DNA of 64,000 nucleotides from Pseudevernia furfuracea. Its lineage: Eukaryota > Ascomycota > Lecanoromycetes > Lecanorales > Parmeliaceae. The notes beneath the pieces are model-generated. The model was not told the origin of the DNA. It did no database searches and saw nothing but the letters and a program-made list of their open reading frames with translations. The stretch spans positions 2,071,607-2,135,606 of the forward strand of contig JAIUPT010000033.1 in assembly GCA_022315425.1 (NCBI GenBank). The letters are read 5' to 3'. Positions 23,586 to 35,634 of this stretch are shown here, in pieces. The stretch's first letter is position 1; each line of letters starts with the position of its first letter. Made by a program: the position numbers and the translations under genes.

Positions 23586-25306
23586 ATGCGCAATTTGGAC
23601 ATCAAGGCTCGTGAGAAAGTCGCAACTGTTCGGAAGAAAGGTGCCTGCTTGAGATGCAGAGCTCTGAAAACACCAGTAATTTCCCCCGCTTTACGTTCTG
23701 TTCTTCACCAACAGTTGACCCACGGTGTTCTGGGTTCTTGGCCTTGCACTTCATGCACAGATAACAAAGTCTCTTGCCACGGTCGGGATTCCAAATGTAG
23801 ATGGATGGATTGTGTTTCGTACTGCCTGAAAGCTTTTGATATCTATGCGCTAGGTACTTTGAACCCCTTATCTACCTTCAAACACCTCTAACGATTCAAA
23901 CTTTCCGTGCAGCGAGGAGCAGTACGACAAGATCCCGGCAGCCAATGATACTATACTGGCCGGGTACACGAAGCGGAATTTCGAACCTGAAATCCACTGG
24001 GATCTTGGAAACATCGCCTCGGACTGTGCAGAGTGGGCAAAGTCACCCCGCATACCGCCGAAGGCATTCGGACAAGCTCAGAAGGAGCTCCTTCGTATCC
24101 TTGACCACCACATGATTCGTATCGCAGAACGAGCTCATGTCCAGGACAGCCAGATAGCTAGTTGCCATGTCCTCGTGAGCGCTTCGCGCCTTTGGAGCAG
24201 AAAAGCAGTGTTCGAATGGGAAATCGTCCAAATCGACTGTCCAAGGGGGGTTGAAGAAGAGTTTAGTATTCTCGCCAGCTGCAAATTAGTACACAACACG
24301 TAAGGACTCGGATCGACGGGTATGAGTCGTCGGCAGCCACCAGTAAGCGTCAATACGGCTTCATTTTGAAGTTCGCTCCTGGGCACTGTCTCATCAGACA
24401 ACCATTACCAACGACTAACTTCCAGGACCATCCGCACTCCAATGCTTGGTCGATGTGTTTTTTGCAACAATGCACTTGATACTGATAGCTTATGTCGGCT
24501 TTGCCTGCCCCTTTATGCCAATGTTCCGATGGACGGAACGCTGAATCCTCTGGGTGATCCTCTACCAGGCTCGATGGTTTCGGTTGTTCGAAGTCCAGCT
24601 CTGGCTTGCTCAAAGCCTTGCTTAAAAGACGAATGGAGTTTTTCAGATCCCCCAAATGTCCTAGTAGAGAATAATGGGCGGAGTGTCCGCGCCATCACCT
24701 AAGCCGGGTCTGGATGATATTTCGATTTACTCACTCAGTTCCCTTTTTTCCCATCAAGGTGCCTCCAATTTGAGCAAGCATGGGATTGAGTCCGCTCCAA
24801 CTCCTCTGACGCATAGATTACTGGGGTTTGCAGCTCTCACGAGCGCGCTTCGACTGTCCAAGCCTTGGTGATGAATTACCGACCCGCGATGCTCGTTACG
24901 TGGGAAATAGGAGTTCATCAAAAAATCATTCCCAAGAGGCCGAGACTTGCATGTCTGCCAAGAATCCAACGCCCCTGCTGGATGGAAAGCAGAGGATACG
25001 GCGAAGCTTTGTAAAACACTGATGGTTCTGCCAAATTTCGCGGCACGTGGACTTGTATTCGATGCCACCATGTACATTCCGAGGTACGTGTTTCAGTCTG
25101 GCGAATCCAAAACTGATGCTGATAGCAAGAAGTACTTTGGCAACGTGGTATGCGATATGTGCACGAGACAGAGTGATGTTAAAACTCGGAGTGAAGCATT
25201 CCTTGGCAGTGACAGTGTCGAATACCCCGAGTACTTGAAATCTCAGAGTCGTCGGCGTAGAATTAAAGTCCTTACAAAACGAATGTTTAGGAAGTTGCCA
25301 GTCTAA
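23586..25306 (+). CDS. Zn2Cys6-type locus, structure unresolved, possibly broken
   Basis: From an ATG at 23586 the sequence reads MRNLDIKAREKVATVRKKGACLRCRALK, typical of the start of a fungal Zn2Cys6 binuclear cluster. After an apparent interruption it continues PCTSCTDNKVSCHGRDSKCRW. So five of six cluster cysteines are visible. The third is absent from this frame, and a TGT-TCT-GGG that could supply it is in another frame. A later exon (about 23917-24300) encodes EEQYDKIPAANDTILAGY and a Trp/Leu-rich stretch; joining it needs a donor at GTACTG near 23820. The rest, to a possible last exon ending at 25306, is not resolved. If intact it would be a nuclear DNA-binding regulator; equally it may be a pseudogene. 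Confidence 0.4.
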
Positions 25307-25505
25307 GGAGATGGGTCAATGGGGACGAGAAGCCGCTGATCGTGGCCACGGTGAAGGTTTTCTGTCCATGAAAGCACCAAGCTCAAGCAAGACTCGCGCT
25401 ATATTTTTCCATCGCTTAGATAACTTGACGCCACATCAGCAGCAAAGCTAGGTTTTTTCAAGCTGAAAATGAATCTCATATCATCAGTAGGCAGCTTTGT
25501 TGCCA

Positions 25506-27297
25506 TCACTCGACCCCATCATCCCCACCGAACCAACTCGGCGTCCAAGCGCCCAACGCTCTAATTCCACGACCGCGCTTCCCCATCGGCTCATCCAGCT
25601 TGACCAGAACCGTCGGCTTGCAAATCATGACTTTTCCGTTGCCCTCCCTTTGATCTCGCACTAGTGCCGGAGACACGACGAGCATCTCTTGTCCTATTCG
25701 ACCATCTTCCGCGATCTTCAGCATGCTGTCCGGTCGGATGATCTTGTGCGTCATGATGTCCATCATGCTGGAATTTTGGATCTCGTAGTGGTATGCCGTG
25801 GTCGCTCTGCTGGGGTCTCGCGTGAAGGGGTGGAAGATGAGGCGGTAGTCGGTTGTTGAGAGGCGGAGTTTGGTGGCGAGTTGGATGGTCGGTTGGATGA
25901 TTTGTCTGTGAAGCTCCTCTAGGCTTGAGTTGTCGTGCGCGGACTCGGAGACGAGGGCTGAGAGGGCTGAGGATAACTTCTGTGAAGTCACTTTCGCTTG
26001 CCGGTTTTGCTCTTCGAGAAAGTTCTCCATTTTGAGCAGACCTCGGAGCGTTTCTGACCTCCAGTTGCGGAGTGTCTTTTCGTCTGCTCTTGTGTTAGCG
26101 GTGCTGGCCAGGCAAGAATGATATGAAGAGCAGAGATACCTCGACGTGGCTCAAGCTGCTTCATGCCCTCCTCCATGCCCTGCAACAGTGCAATATTATG
26201 GGTGTCAAGTCCGAAGAGGTAGACTTCGCTACTCAGGATGAAGGTCTGCAGGTAGCGGTGGACGAAATATCGCAAGATTAATGGCTGCGAATCGGGGTAT
26301 TTCTTCGCGAGCCGCAGGTGGTCAGCTGTTGCAAACATCCGCAGCAGCTCAGGTAAGTCGTCCACTGTCTTGATACTTCCAAAGTTTTCCTCCAACACCG
26401 TTGTGTCTTCCGTCCTGTCGTCTACCCACCCTGCGATCTGCTGATCTAGGTTTGAAAATTGCTCGGAGATCTCGCTGTCAGATACTTGGCTCGTGGGCTG
26501 CAGCCTCAGTAAATCGTCTCTGCACTCCGTCAAGTTAGCCGACAAGTCCCTCATCTGTCTTTGCAGCTTTCGAGCTTCTGCCTCGAGCTGCTCTTTGCCA
26601 TCATTGGCTTCCCGAGTCTGCTCGGTCAGGAATTCCATATGGGTTTCTCGTTTATGCCGTTCGTGTTGAAGGTGGGCAATGTGGTTCTCGAGCATTTCGA
26701 CACGCTCATTGTACTTGTTTCTCTCACTCTTGGAGAGTTTTTCTCCCCGAGCTTGATGGGCTTGGTAGGCTTCCCTCAGTAGGCCAGTTTGTTCGCGAAG
26801 TTGCGAGTTTTGCTCTTGCAACTTGGCAACACGGCGCTTGAGGTCACGCAACTCGAACGATTGGTCTCTGTTCTCTCGACTAGAGGACTGTAGGTCTTGT
26901 CGTGTGTCGTCGTAGGCCTTTTTTTGGTCGCGGTAGTCTTTTTCTAGTGCTTCTAGATTCTCTAGAGCCTCTGACTCTGTCAATCTGGTAGGCTGGTTGG
27001 GCTTCGGTTTGGGTATGGTAACTCTCTGAGGGGCCTGTGGTCGTGATAATGCTCTTGAATTCTCGTCTGACTATTTATTAGAGATTTGAAATCAAGCAAT
27101 GGCTTGGCAAGACATCTACCGTGAGACATGTTCAGCTCATCCTCGCTTTGCAATGGCGACTCAGCGACTTCGTCTGCACCGGCGTTGTGGACGACCTTAT
27201 ACCACATCTCAGGTTCATTCTTGCTGCTTTCGTCAAGTTTAGGAGCCATCATCGACTTGTCGAGCAGTCGCAGTTCCTGGGTTTGCTCCATTGCCAT
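25506..27297 (-). CDS. Coiled-coil protein, function unknown
   Basis: Three exons, 27297-27120, 27066-26140 and 26083-25506, give 560 residues; intron 1 has donor GTAGAT and acceptor GTCAG, intron 2 donor GTATCT and acceptor GCAG. The first 90 residues are polar. Residues about 100-290 form a long coiled coil rich in Glu/Arg/Gln (ESEALENLEALEKDYRDQKK onward). A predicted alpha-helical domain follows, with FVHRYLQTFILSSEVYLFGLD and KTLRNWRSETLRGLL. The C-terminus has a beta-rich-looking stretch and ends WFGGDDGVE. I do not recognise a named family. It is divergent from the Hsp70-like gene, 614 bp away, so co-regulation is possible but unproven. Confidence 0.78.
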
Positions 27298-27911
27298 CTT
27301 GCCATCGGGAACGGCAAGGAGACTCCTAGCAAACGACGAGATTAAAAGGCTGCAAGGCGCTATGTATCTCGGTCATGGCTGAGACGCTTACTTCTTGGTT
27401 CCAGTAGTGCGTCAAGTCACGTGGTGCGCGAAGATAGAATCAGCCTGGCAGCCTTATGCAGCATGCACTGCGCCCCGCTTCTTTGACTAAGTAAGCGGGA
27501 ACTAAAAGAACACCACAAGGCGACCAATGTAGACAACCATTGTTCTACTCGGAATTGATCAGATGTTGAAGCCACCTCCCACTCCGAGTGCCGCAGTAGC
27601 TTGACCTGATAGGGGTCTCGGTCTGCTAGCGCGATTGTCATGTAGCATGTCGGAAGCTTCTTTGTGCTTACTGCCCTCCCGACTCTGAGCCTTTTTCCTA
27701 AACCCAAGGCTTGTTGCTTGGAGTGACATCGAGAAGGCGTTTTTATAAGGCTCAGTCACACTGATAGCCTCGTGTGGACGACAGCCCCGCCCGTTTTGAC
27801 GAAATTGACCCCAACCTCTGCCCTGCCGTAGGAGTCCATTACCTTAATATCAACATAAACAGAGGTATCTAAGCTCTGTCACATCACTACTCACTCTACA
27901 AAGACGCAAAG
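27298..27911. promoter_or_regulatory. Shared promoter, coiled-coil and Hsp70-like genes
   Basis: This 614-bp region lies between two divergent starts. A CTCTACAAAGACG leader precedes the Hsp70-like ATG. No clear heat-shock element array (nGAAn repeats) is visible by eye. Confidence 0.45.
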
Positions 27912-29905
27912 ATGAACGAGGAAACCAGTTTAGAGGTTCTGACTTGGGGTTTGAAGATCGAGGACGACGGCATGGCTGACCGTAAGATTCTTATCGCCGT
28001 GGATTTTGGAACGACCTTTTCTGGTGTTGCTTGGGCTCAGACTCGTCGTGTATGACCTTTCTTCCATTGGTAGCGACATATTCAATGCTGAGAGTTTGAG
28101 TAGCCCGATGTGCAGTCTGTTATCATCCAGTGGCCTGACTCGACGACTGGCGGCCTTGAAGGGGTGAGCAGCGATAAGGTGCCAACGTGAGTCTATTTCT
28201 ATTCGCGTCCCTACTTAGTCTCGAGATAAAACAAGCGTGGGCTGATAAACATGTCAGCGAGCTCCGTTACGAGCAAGGCCAAGTGAAGTGGGGTTTCCAA
28301 GTCGACGACTACGGCCTCCGCCACCAGTGGTTTAAGCTTGATCTCGATCCCACCCAGAGCCGTGGAATATCAGATTTGAGTCGTCAGTTTCCCGACCAGC
28401 ATGCTCTCCCACCGGGCTACAGCGCCTCAAGTGAAAAGCTCTGCACCGACTATCTTGGAGCCCTACGAGCGCATACGGAAGCGGTACTCAAGTTCAAATT
28501 ACCCTCTAGCATCATCAAAAGCACACCAATCGAATACATCATTACTGTTCCAGCAGTGTGGTCAGACTCGGCCCAAGCCAAGACCCGCGCGTGTGCGGCT
28601 GCAGCTGGGATGGGCAAAAGCCTGCAGATTATTTCCGAGCCTGAGGCTGCCGCGATCTATGCTTTGCATGCGATGGATCCTCATAGCATTCAAGTCGGTG
28701 ATACTTTCGTGCTCTGCGATGCTGGAGGTGGCACCGTGGATCTAATCTCGTATACTGTGACCGAGCTGAAACCTATTTTGAAGGTCACAGAGGCAGCTAT
28801 GGGCTCCGGAAGACTGTGCGGTAGTACCTTCTTGAATCGCATCTTTCAGAAGTTCCTGGTTGATAAGTTGAGCTTGAATGAGGAGTGGGACGAGGAGGTG
28901 GTGGAGGATGCCATGAAGAGGTTTGACTTGGTCACCAAGAAGGCATTCCGTGGTGGAGCTAGTGAAGAGTTTGTCATTCCAGGTGAGTTCTCCTCGGCAG
29001 CTCTTCGACGGAGTACTGAACTTGGCTGATAAAATAGTCCCCGGACTCACCGATGACCCCTCTCAAGGCGTGCGAAGGGGCAAGTTCAAGATGAACGGCA
29101 CACAGGTCAAAGCGATCTTCGATCCCGTTGTTGACGAAGTCGTAGCACTGGTTCGAGGGCAGATCGCTGCCACCCAGAAGAAAGTCAAGGCGGTGCTCCT
29201 CGTCGGCGGTTTTGGGCAAAATGCCTATCTTCGCGAGACTGTTCGCGCAGCTATTGACCCGGCTATCGAAGTCATGCAGCCTCCTAACGGCTGGACTGCT
29301 GTCGTTCGAGGCGCCTTGATGAAGGGATTAAGCCAATTAGAACCAGATACGGAGAGAGTCAAGGTGACAAGCAGGTCCGCGAGAAAGCATTATGGTACCG
29401 AAATCATGAGTAAGTATGATAGCAGCAAGCATGCCAAGGCCACAAGCTGGTGGTAAGTGTCCCTTCTTTTTTCCCCTTTCAGATGCTGATCATGCCCAGG
29501 GATGATTACGACGGCGAACTCAAAGTCTTCGACATGTCATGGTTCATCACCAAAGGCAGTCCCGTCACCGAAGACCGCGCCTTCGTCCGCAAATACCACA
29601 AAGTCTGGAAGGTCTCGGAAGGCCCTCGCCAAATCGTCGCGCAGGACATCCTGATGTTTGCAGACCCAGAGGACAAGGGCGCTCCTATCTACAAGGATGG
29701 TGGAGATGTCAAGCACCTGGCGAGATTGACGGCGGATCTGAGTTGCATTCCTGTCAGCGAGCTGGTGCAGAAGCTGGGTAAGGATGGAAAGATGTATTAT
29801 GTCATTTACTATGAGATCGAGATGACGTATTACTCGGCGCAGACGAAGTATTGTCTGGTGTATAAGCAGGTCAAGTACGATAGCGTTACGGCGGAGTATG
29901 TTTGA
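27912..29905 (+). CDS. Hsp70-family (HSPA12-like) actin-fold ATPase
   Basis: Five exons, 27912-28049, 28104-28186, 28258-28982, 29038-29452 and 29500-29905, give 588 residues. The actin/Hsp70 nucleotide-binding motifs are in order: phosphate-1 IAVDFGTTFSGVAWA (residues about 30-45), IITVPAVWSD, SEPEAAAIYAL, phosphate-2 VLCDAGGGTVDLISY and the adenosine motif LLVGGFGQNAYLR. The C-terminal 150 residues do not resemble the canonical Hsp70 substrate-binding domain and there is no EEVD or HDEL tail. That places it with the fungal HSPA12-like group rather than Ssa/Kar2 chaperones. It is presumably cytosolic. Such genes are often multicopy in filamentous fungi and lie in variable regions. Client and function are unknown. 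Confidence 0.9.
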
Positions 29906-32574
29906 GTGACTGGGTTGCAGACTCGGTCAAGACCGGTTGCTTTGCTGCTTGTATTGGTGCGTTTGATTATGTATTGGAGAGTGATTATTTCCTGGCATTG
30001 ATTCGTGAGGTGATGTTTCCTTTTTGTTGTATAGGGAACAGGACGCTGAATCTCTTTACTTGGATCGCGCGTGACTCAGGAGGTGCTAGTATATCCCCTG
30101 TTGTGCTCCCTCTCTGGACCATTGGAATCAAAATCCACAGTTCGTGCTCCAGGGAAAAGCTCTTAATTGACCGCCTACAAGTCATAACCAATATACCAGC
30201 CGTGCGGTGGGGGAGGAGGCTGCTCGACAATAAACTCCAGTATGTCGCAGTCTTGCACAAAGTACTTTGCCTTGCATGAATCAACTTGTCGCACGGACTG
30301 AGTGCACATTAGAGATGGTGGCAGGTAACATTGGCGCAAAGGAACAATAGGATCTGCCGGTTTGCACTCCAAGCTTCCATCTCCAAGTCGAATAGATGTC
30401 TCGCCGTATGGAAAGTCTTTGCCGAAGACTAACAATGATAATATCGACTTGGAGGTTCTGAAGGTTCTTCTTGAGACCGCCAAAGCAAATCATATCCTCC
30501 TTTGATTGCTGGCCGAGCGTAGCTTCCAAACTCAAACCTCGTTAGTGCATCAACGGGTAGGCTTTTGATAAGTGCCTCCAATGCGGTGCAATGACCACCC
30601 TTGCCGGAGTCGATGGATTTGGAGTTTCCTTTCTTGATGGTGCGCGTGTACAGGAGCCCCCGACTTTGGTTCAGGCTGTTGAGAGTTGCTACTCATTGGG
30701 AGTGGTCACTGGAAGAGCCTTTGTAGACATTGAAGTGGACAAGTATAAGAGAAAAGCTGCGGTTGTCACATCGGTGACATAGGTAGGTAATGAGATTTCG
30801 AGCGCGCTAAGAAAGGCCAAAACAGCTCCGCTGCACTTCAAATACGCCATTGCCGCATACCTAGGGTTGATTGGTATTTACAGATTTTTACCAATAAGAT
30901 TTTCGGACTACCTATGTAGAGTACGCTTACTAACATTTTCGAACCCCCCCGTAATTCAGTACGTAACATTTCTTTCACATACTAGGATAATTCAATACTT
31001 TCTCTACCTTGGCATTCATCTCCGCCACCTGCGGAGCACATTTTCCCAATCCCGTCTGCCTTGCACGAACAAAGGTAATGATTGGGAAAAGACGTAGTTA
31101 TCTGCTCAACTGCCTTTAACACAGAATGAGAACAATATTGAGAATGTATCGGAAATCATTTCTTCTATCCCCATCCTTTCCACGCCATGCTCTATTGTTT
31201 TGAAAACCTCCCGCCACGTACCACCAAACACCATCAATGTTGCAAGCTCAGTAAGCGTTACAAGGACGAGCGGCACATCTAGCTAGGAAGCCGCATTTTG
31301 TCACAAAAATCCTCGAGAAGGATATCAACAACGGTAGACCTGGGCAGAAATCCGGTGAATCGAGTACGGATTGGTCCTCAGCATTGAGTACGAGTGGTAA
31401 GGTCGCCCCCAGCCAATGGCCCCAGTCTGGCTCTATATGAATTTAATTACTTCTACCCTTGGAACATCCCCCTCTACTTTAAAGATTGATTCTCGGAGCT
31501 CGCGTTTGGTATTTGAAGGTGCGAATTGGATTTCGATAAATATGAGTCCAAACAATTCCTAATGAATAGAATCCTCGTCGCCTCGAATCTCTTTGCGATA
31601 ACCATCAGTCCTAGATCATTCTCTGTATTGAAAACTAACAACCTAACCCTTGTACTCGATGATAGGCTACTAAGTCCTCCATCATCTGTCCGTTCACAAA
31701 TATATCAAGCCTAAGTGAAGATAATTGGATTTTTCACTACCCCAGGAGAAATTACCGAAATTGATTCGCAGTGCCAGGCTTGGGAAAGAGACTAAAATAC
31801 ACAGAAGGCAGAACAAGGTCTTTTCGGTCCAGACCTTATTTACAACAGACACATAGCTCGTTGCGTACGTAGCACCCCATACTCCAACGGGCAGCATTGC
31901 GGCCCCCCGGGGCCATTCATTGACAGGCGCGCTGCGGGCGCTTTCGCTTTCATTGGCGGTTGGGTGATGCAGGTCGCGCATTAGCGCTTCACACCATCCA
32001 AGGGTTTTCCCTTCCTTTCGGATTCTTTCGGATTCTTTGTCGCATCATTAACCGAACCCTGCTTGCGAATGCTCTTACTCTGTCAGATTTTGCAACGCGC
32101 AGCTGCGCACTCGCCTTACACAAAGTGAGCTTGCGATTGGCCATGAGGCAGGTCAGGATTCCTAACCATCTTCCTTTCATACTTGCGGTGAGGAACGATG
32201 CGGAGCTCGGAGGGTTGTTGATATGCAGGGTCCTGTCTATCATTGATGTGATGTCAACCATACGGCTGAGGCAGAGTTACTTATTTTACGAGGATCGATG
32301 GATCGTGCACGGTCTCTTCAGACTCGTCCTGCTAATCAAGTGCTTTGCGGAAAGACTCGACCCGAACAAGAACTTGCTCTGGCCTTCTAAGCATACGGCC
32401 GTAGGATTTGAAGGATGAAGTTTATGAGACGACATGATTTCTCATTATCTAGCTACATATGGAAAAGGTCAGCATCACATAGCAACCGTCAGATTTTCTC
32501 TATCTCAAAGTGTCGTAAGCCTAGAAATTCTCACAGTTCTTGTTGTCCATCTCTGCATCACCTTCTGTATCGCA
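29906..32574. other. Gene-poor 2.7-kb stretch
   Basis: I can support no firm gene. A minus-strand stretch, 30535-30175, is the best candidate: it reads CFGGLKKNLQNLQ, then after a possible frame change KDFPYGETSIRLGDGS, and ends with five prolines before HGWYIGYDL and a stop. It could be a small gene or a relic. Open stretches at 31960-32418 have no features. The rest shows no repeats or RNA genes that I recognise. Confidence 0.4.
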
Positions 32575-34019
32575 ATGTTCGGAACCTTGCGCTACGATGC
32601 TCAGAACGACGATACCCATTTTGTTGAGCGAACCACAGATCCTCTAAACGGTAAATGTGAAGGACAAAGACCCCGCTACTCGGCATGTGATAAGTGCCGA
32701 GCGAAGAAGGTTTGTATGCAAGTCATTTCCATCGCTGTCTGATTGGCTGACAACTTTCCGTGTCTGTAGCAAAGATGCGGTGGCAGACGAGAGGGTTGTG
32801 AACGATGCATACGTACCTCAAGTGAATGCGTTTACTCCTTGCAAGGCAAAGGCAGAGGGCGCCGAAGACGCAATGTTACCAAAGGAAAAGACTTCAGCCT
32901 AGGACTAGGGGACTCTTCCCTAAATCCCGCAAAACCATCGACAGCAGACAAGCCTCAGCAGCGGCAAACACCTGCGCCCGGCGAACATACACAAGAGATG
33001 CATGACCTTGCAGGCGGCACTATGAGCAGATTCTTGCCCGTCGACAATCTGGAGAGTGATCCTACATCTGGTCTCTTGCAGCGTGACATGCAGCCGGTTT
33101 TCGATGGCCAAAGTATCGATGACCACCTTCACAGCACCTACACTTCGACGCTGTCAGCTCATGATGATTTTGATCCAGACTACTACTTCGCCAGTCACTT
33201 TGAACCCTTTGAGAGTACGCCAGTAGACTCTTTGTCAGGTGTGTACTTATGACTCAGACAAAGACGATTCACTAAGTTTCCACAGACATCTCTTCGGTTT
33301 TCGAGCAATCTCAACTACGCCAATCGCAGTCCGACTTCGACTTGAACTCTTGGTCGCCTTTTTCATCACTAAAACCTAACTTTGACGGTCTACCAAGTCC
33401 ACAGTCATCGCCACAGACACATCCAGCAACCCCAAGCACCAAAGTCTGCCCTAAAGATGATGCCCCGTCAAATGCCTTACAGGAGAACTGCCAGTGTTTG
33501 AGCACTATGGCGATTCTTCTCGAAGATTTGGAAAATCGAGTCAGGCATGTCGATACCGCAGCACTAGACTCAATCCTCCTGTCACAAAAGGAGGTACTAA
33601 GCCGTTGCAAGTCCATTTTGAAATGCTCAAACTGTTATCTGCGCTTGGAGTACATTCTCCTACTGAGAATGGTTACAGAACGGCTAGTCTCTCTCTGCGA
33701 ATCAACCGTCGCCAAATATCTCGACGACAATAATAACGGCGCTCCGCTCTTGGAGACTACTACTGATAGGAAATACCATTCGCCGATGGATGATGTCAAG
33801 GTGTGTCTCGGTGCCTACGAAATCGAGACACCAGGTGAGATTTTCGGACTAGTTCGACTGTTGATCGCTATGCAGCTGCGAAGCTTGAGGAAGTTCATTG
33901 AGGGTGTGGCGATTGCGGTTGCTTCAAATGGAGAGGGCAAGACGCAGGTGCTCAAGGTGCAAGCTGCGGAGCAGAGGCTCGCGAAGCTGATACAGAGGAC
34001 TCGGCAGTCCGAGACCTGA
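32575..34019 (+). CDS. AflR-type Zn2Cys6 transcription factor
   Basis: Three exons, 32575-32709, 32770-33238 and 33286-34019, give 445 residues. The zinc cluster spans exons 1 and 2: ACDKCRAKK, then QRCGGRREGCERC, then SSECVY, with all six Cys present in C-x2-C-x6-C spacing. A basic linker (GKGRGRRRRN) follows. After a Ser/Pro-rich middle, the C-terminal half has CQCLSTMAILLEDLE and ILKCSNCYLRLEYILLLRMVTERL, characteristic of the AflR regulatory domain found in aflatoxin-type cluster regulators. It is expected to act in the nucleus as a pathway-specific activator. It lies 4.7 kb upstream of the NRPS-like gene on the same strand, so that gene is a candidate target (inference). The ATG could be further upstream in the same frame, at 32434. 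Confidence 0.87.
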
Positions 34020-35634
34020 GGGTGTTGAGTACTATGGGCAGACCAAAGGGGAGATGGATCTTGTCAAGGCGCGTCTTGACGGCTGGTGACTCTACCGAGA
34101 CACTTTACTGTTGTAAAAGCAGGAACACGATAGACAATAAAAGAAAATAAAAGCCCTGGAAGCAATATTCAGCCCCTACGACCTCAGCGCAGACTTTTCT
34201 TGTGTTACTGTTACTGCTGCTTTTCCTTCCATAGGCGATGGTCTCAGCTAGACAAAGATGGGGGATATGATAACGTGCCACTGCCGAAGTCTTTCTAGAT
34301 TACTAAATAGGTTAGCAAGCCGCTGTCGCCGTAGGTAAGACGGATGGCTTACGTTCCGGTTCCGAGACCGTTGAAGATGGGGGTCAGCAAATGCGGGTGG
34401 CCTAAACGATGTGATGCCTAAGTGTCAGAGGACTTGTCCAGCCATCCGTATCTACCATACATGGTGAAGGGATGTTATGCCGACATATTAATCAAGATTC
34501 CTTGCTTTAATAGGTTCCAAGAGAAAGTACAAAATGTTGGAAAGTGGGCCATGACTTGTAGGGAAAGAGAACTTTGCCTTCCAGTTGGACAAGACGGCGC
34601 CAAGTGGTTGGTGACAAAGACCGCTACTCGTTACGGATGTCCCGACGTTCTAGCAAGGTACCAATTTCCCATATCTTGCTATCATGTCCACCAGCGGCGT
34701 TCACGGATTCTCCGTAGGATTACTTGTGGCTATGAGGCTTGCCCGATGACACACAGATCGATTCTTCATGCATCGCGCTTGCACGATCATCTCGCACCCT
34801 GCACTGAGGGCTTATTTGGGATGTTTGAGGCGTCTCAGTTCCCCGGGGCACAGAGGAACGGACTCTGTTAATCTCGTGCATCAAGGCCCCTCCCTCATCG
34901 TATAGTATTCTGGCTGGGCTCTTACTCAACCTGACGGCCAACACACACAATAGATGACTTAGTCCCGCAGCTATATGAGTCAAAATTAATGTTGCGGAAG
35001 GCAATACGTACACTCAACACTTGAAGTTGTGGTCAAGTCCGGAGTGATTGATCGAGGTGGTGGCTTTCTATTTGCCTACTGGTGACTGGGCTGGATCCGA
35101 TGTTTGCGCCACCAACAATAGTGAGGCGAGGGCAACAGAGGCAGGCTTCGGTAAAGGATCAATAATACTCTTGCCCCGTCCCGATTATGAAAGGTTGATG
35201 TCTACGATGCTAGCTGTATTTATGTATTTATGTATTTTTTTTCTTGTTTTCAACAAATTTCCTGTATTTTTTCCGTGAACGACCTGACGATCCGATACAT
35301 CTATACTGTTTTAAGCCTAGTGACACTTGGACGCAACGAAGACCCAAGCATTCCATACCATACATTTATTACATGTATTAATGCTGGACTCCCGTAGGAA
35401 ATTGCGGGTGGGCGAGAAGCTGTCTTATCTAATCAAAAGCGGGGCAGTCGCCATTCTCCGGCCTCAAATTTATTGCATTGACCAGGTGACCGGAAAAAAA
35501 GGTGAAGCAAAACATGTCACTCATTTCACCTTCTTTCTCTTCACCAGCACAAGGGCCTGATCTCATCTACCCACCTATGTCCACTCCACCATGATGAGTG
35601 CATAGAGTCGTGTTCAAGGCACAATCTTACTACT
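34020..35634. other. Intergenic
   Basis: About 1.6 kb with no supported gene. A 149-codon open stretch at 34422-34871 has scattered Cys but no recognisable domain. Around 35213-35275 the strand is T-rich. The DUF3292-like gene's promoter must lie in the last few hundred bases. Confidence 0.45.

Noticed and set aside
34422..34871. Plus-strand frame of 149 codons
   Set aside because: No motif, no plausible splice partners and no family resemblance; left as intergenic.
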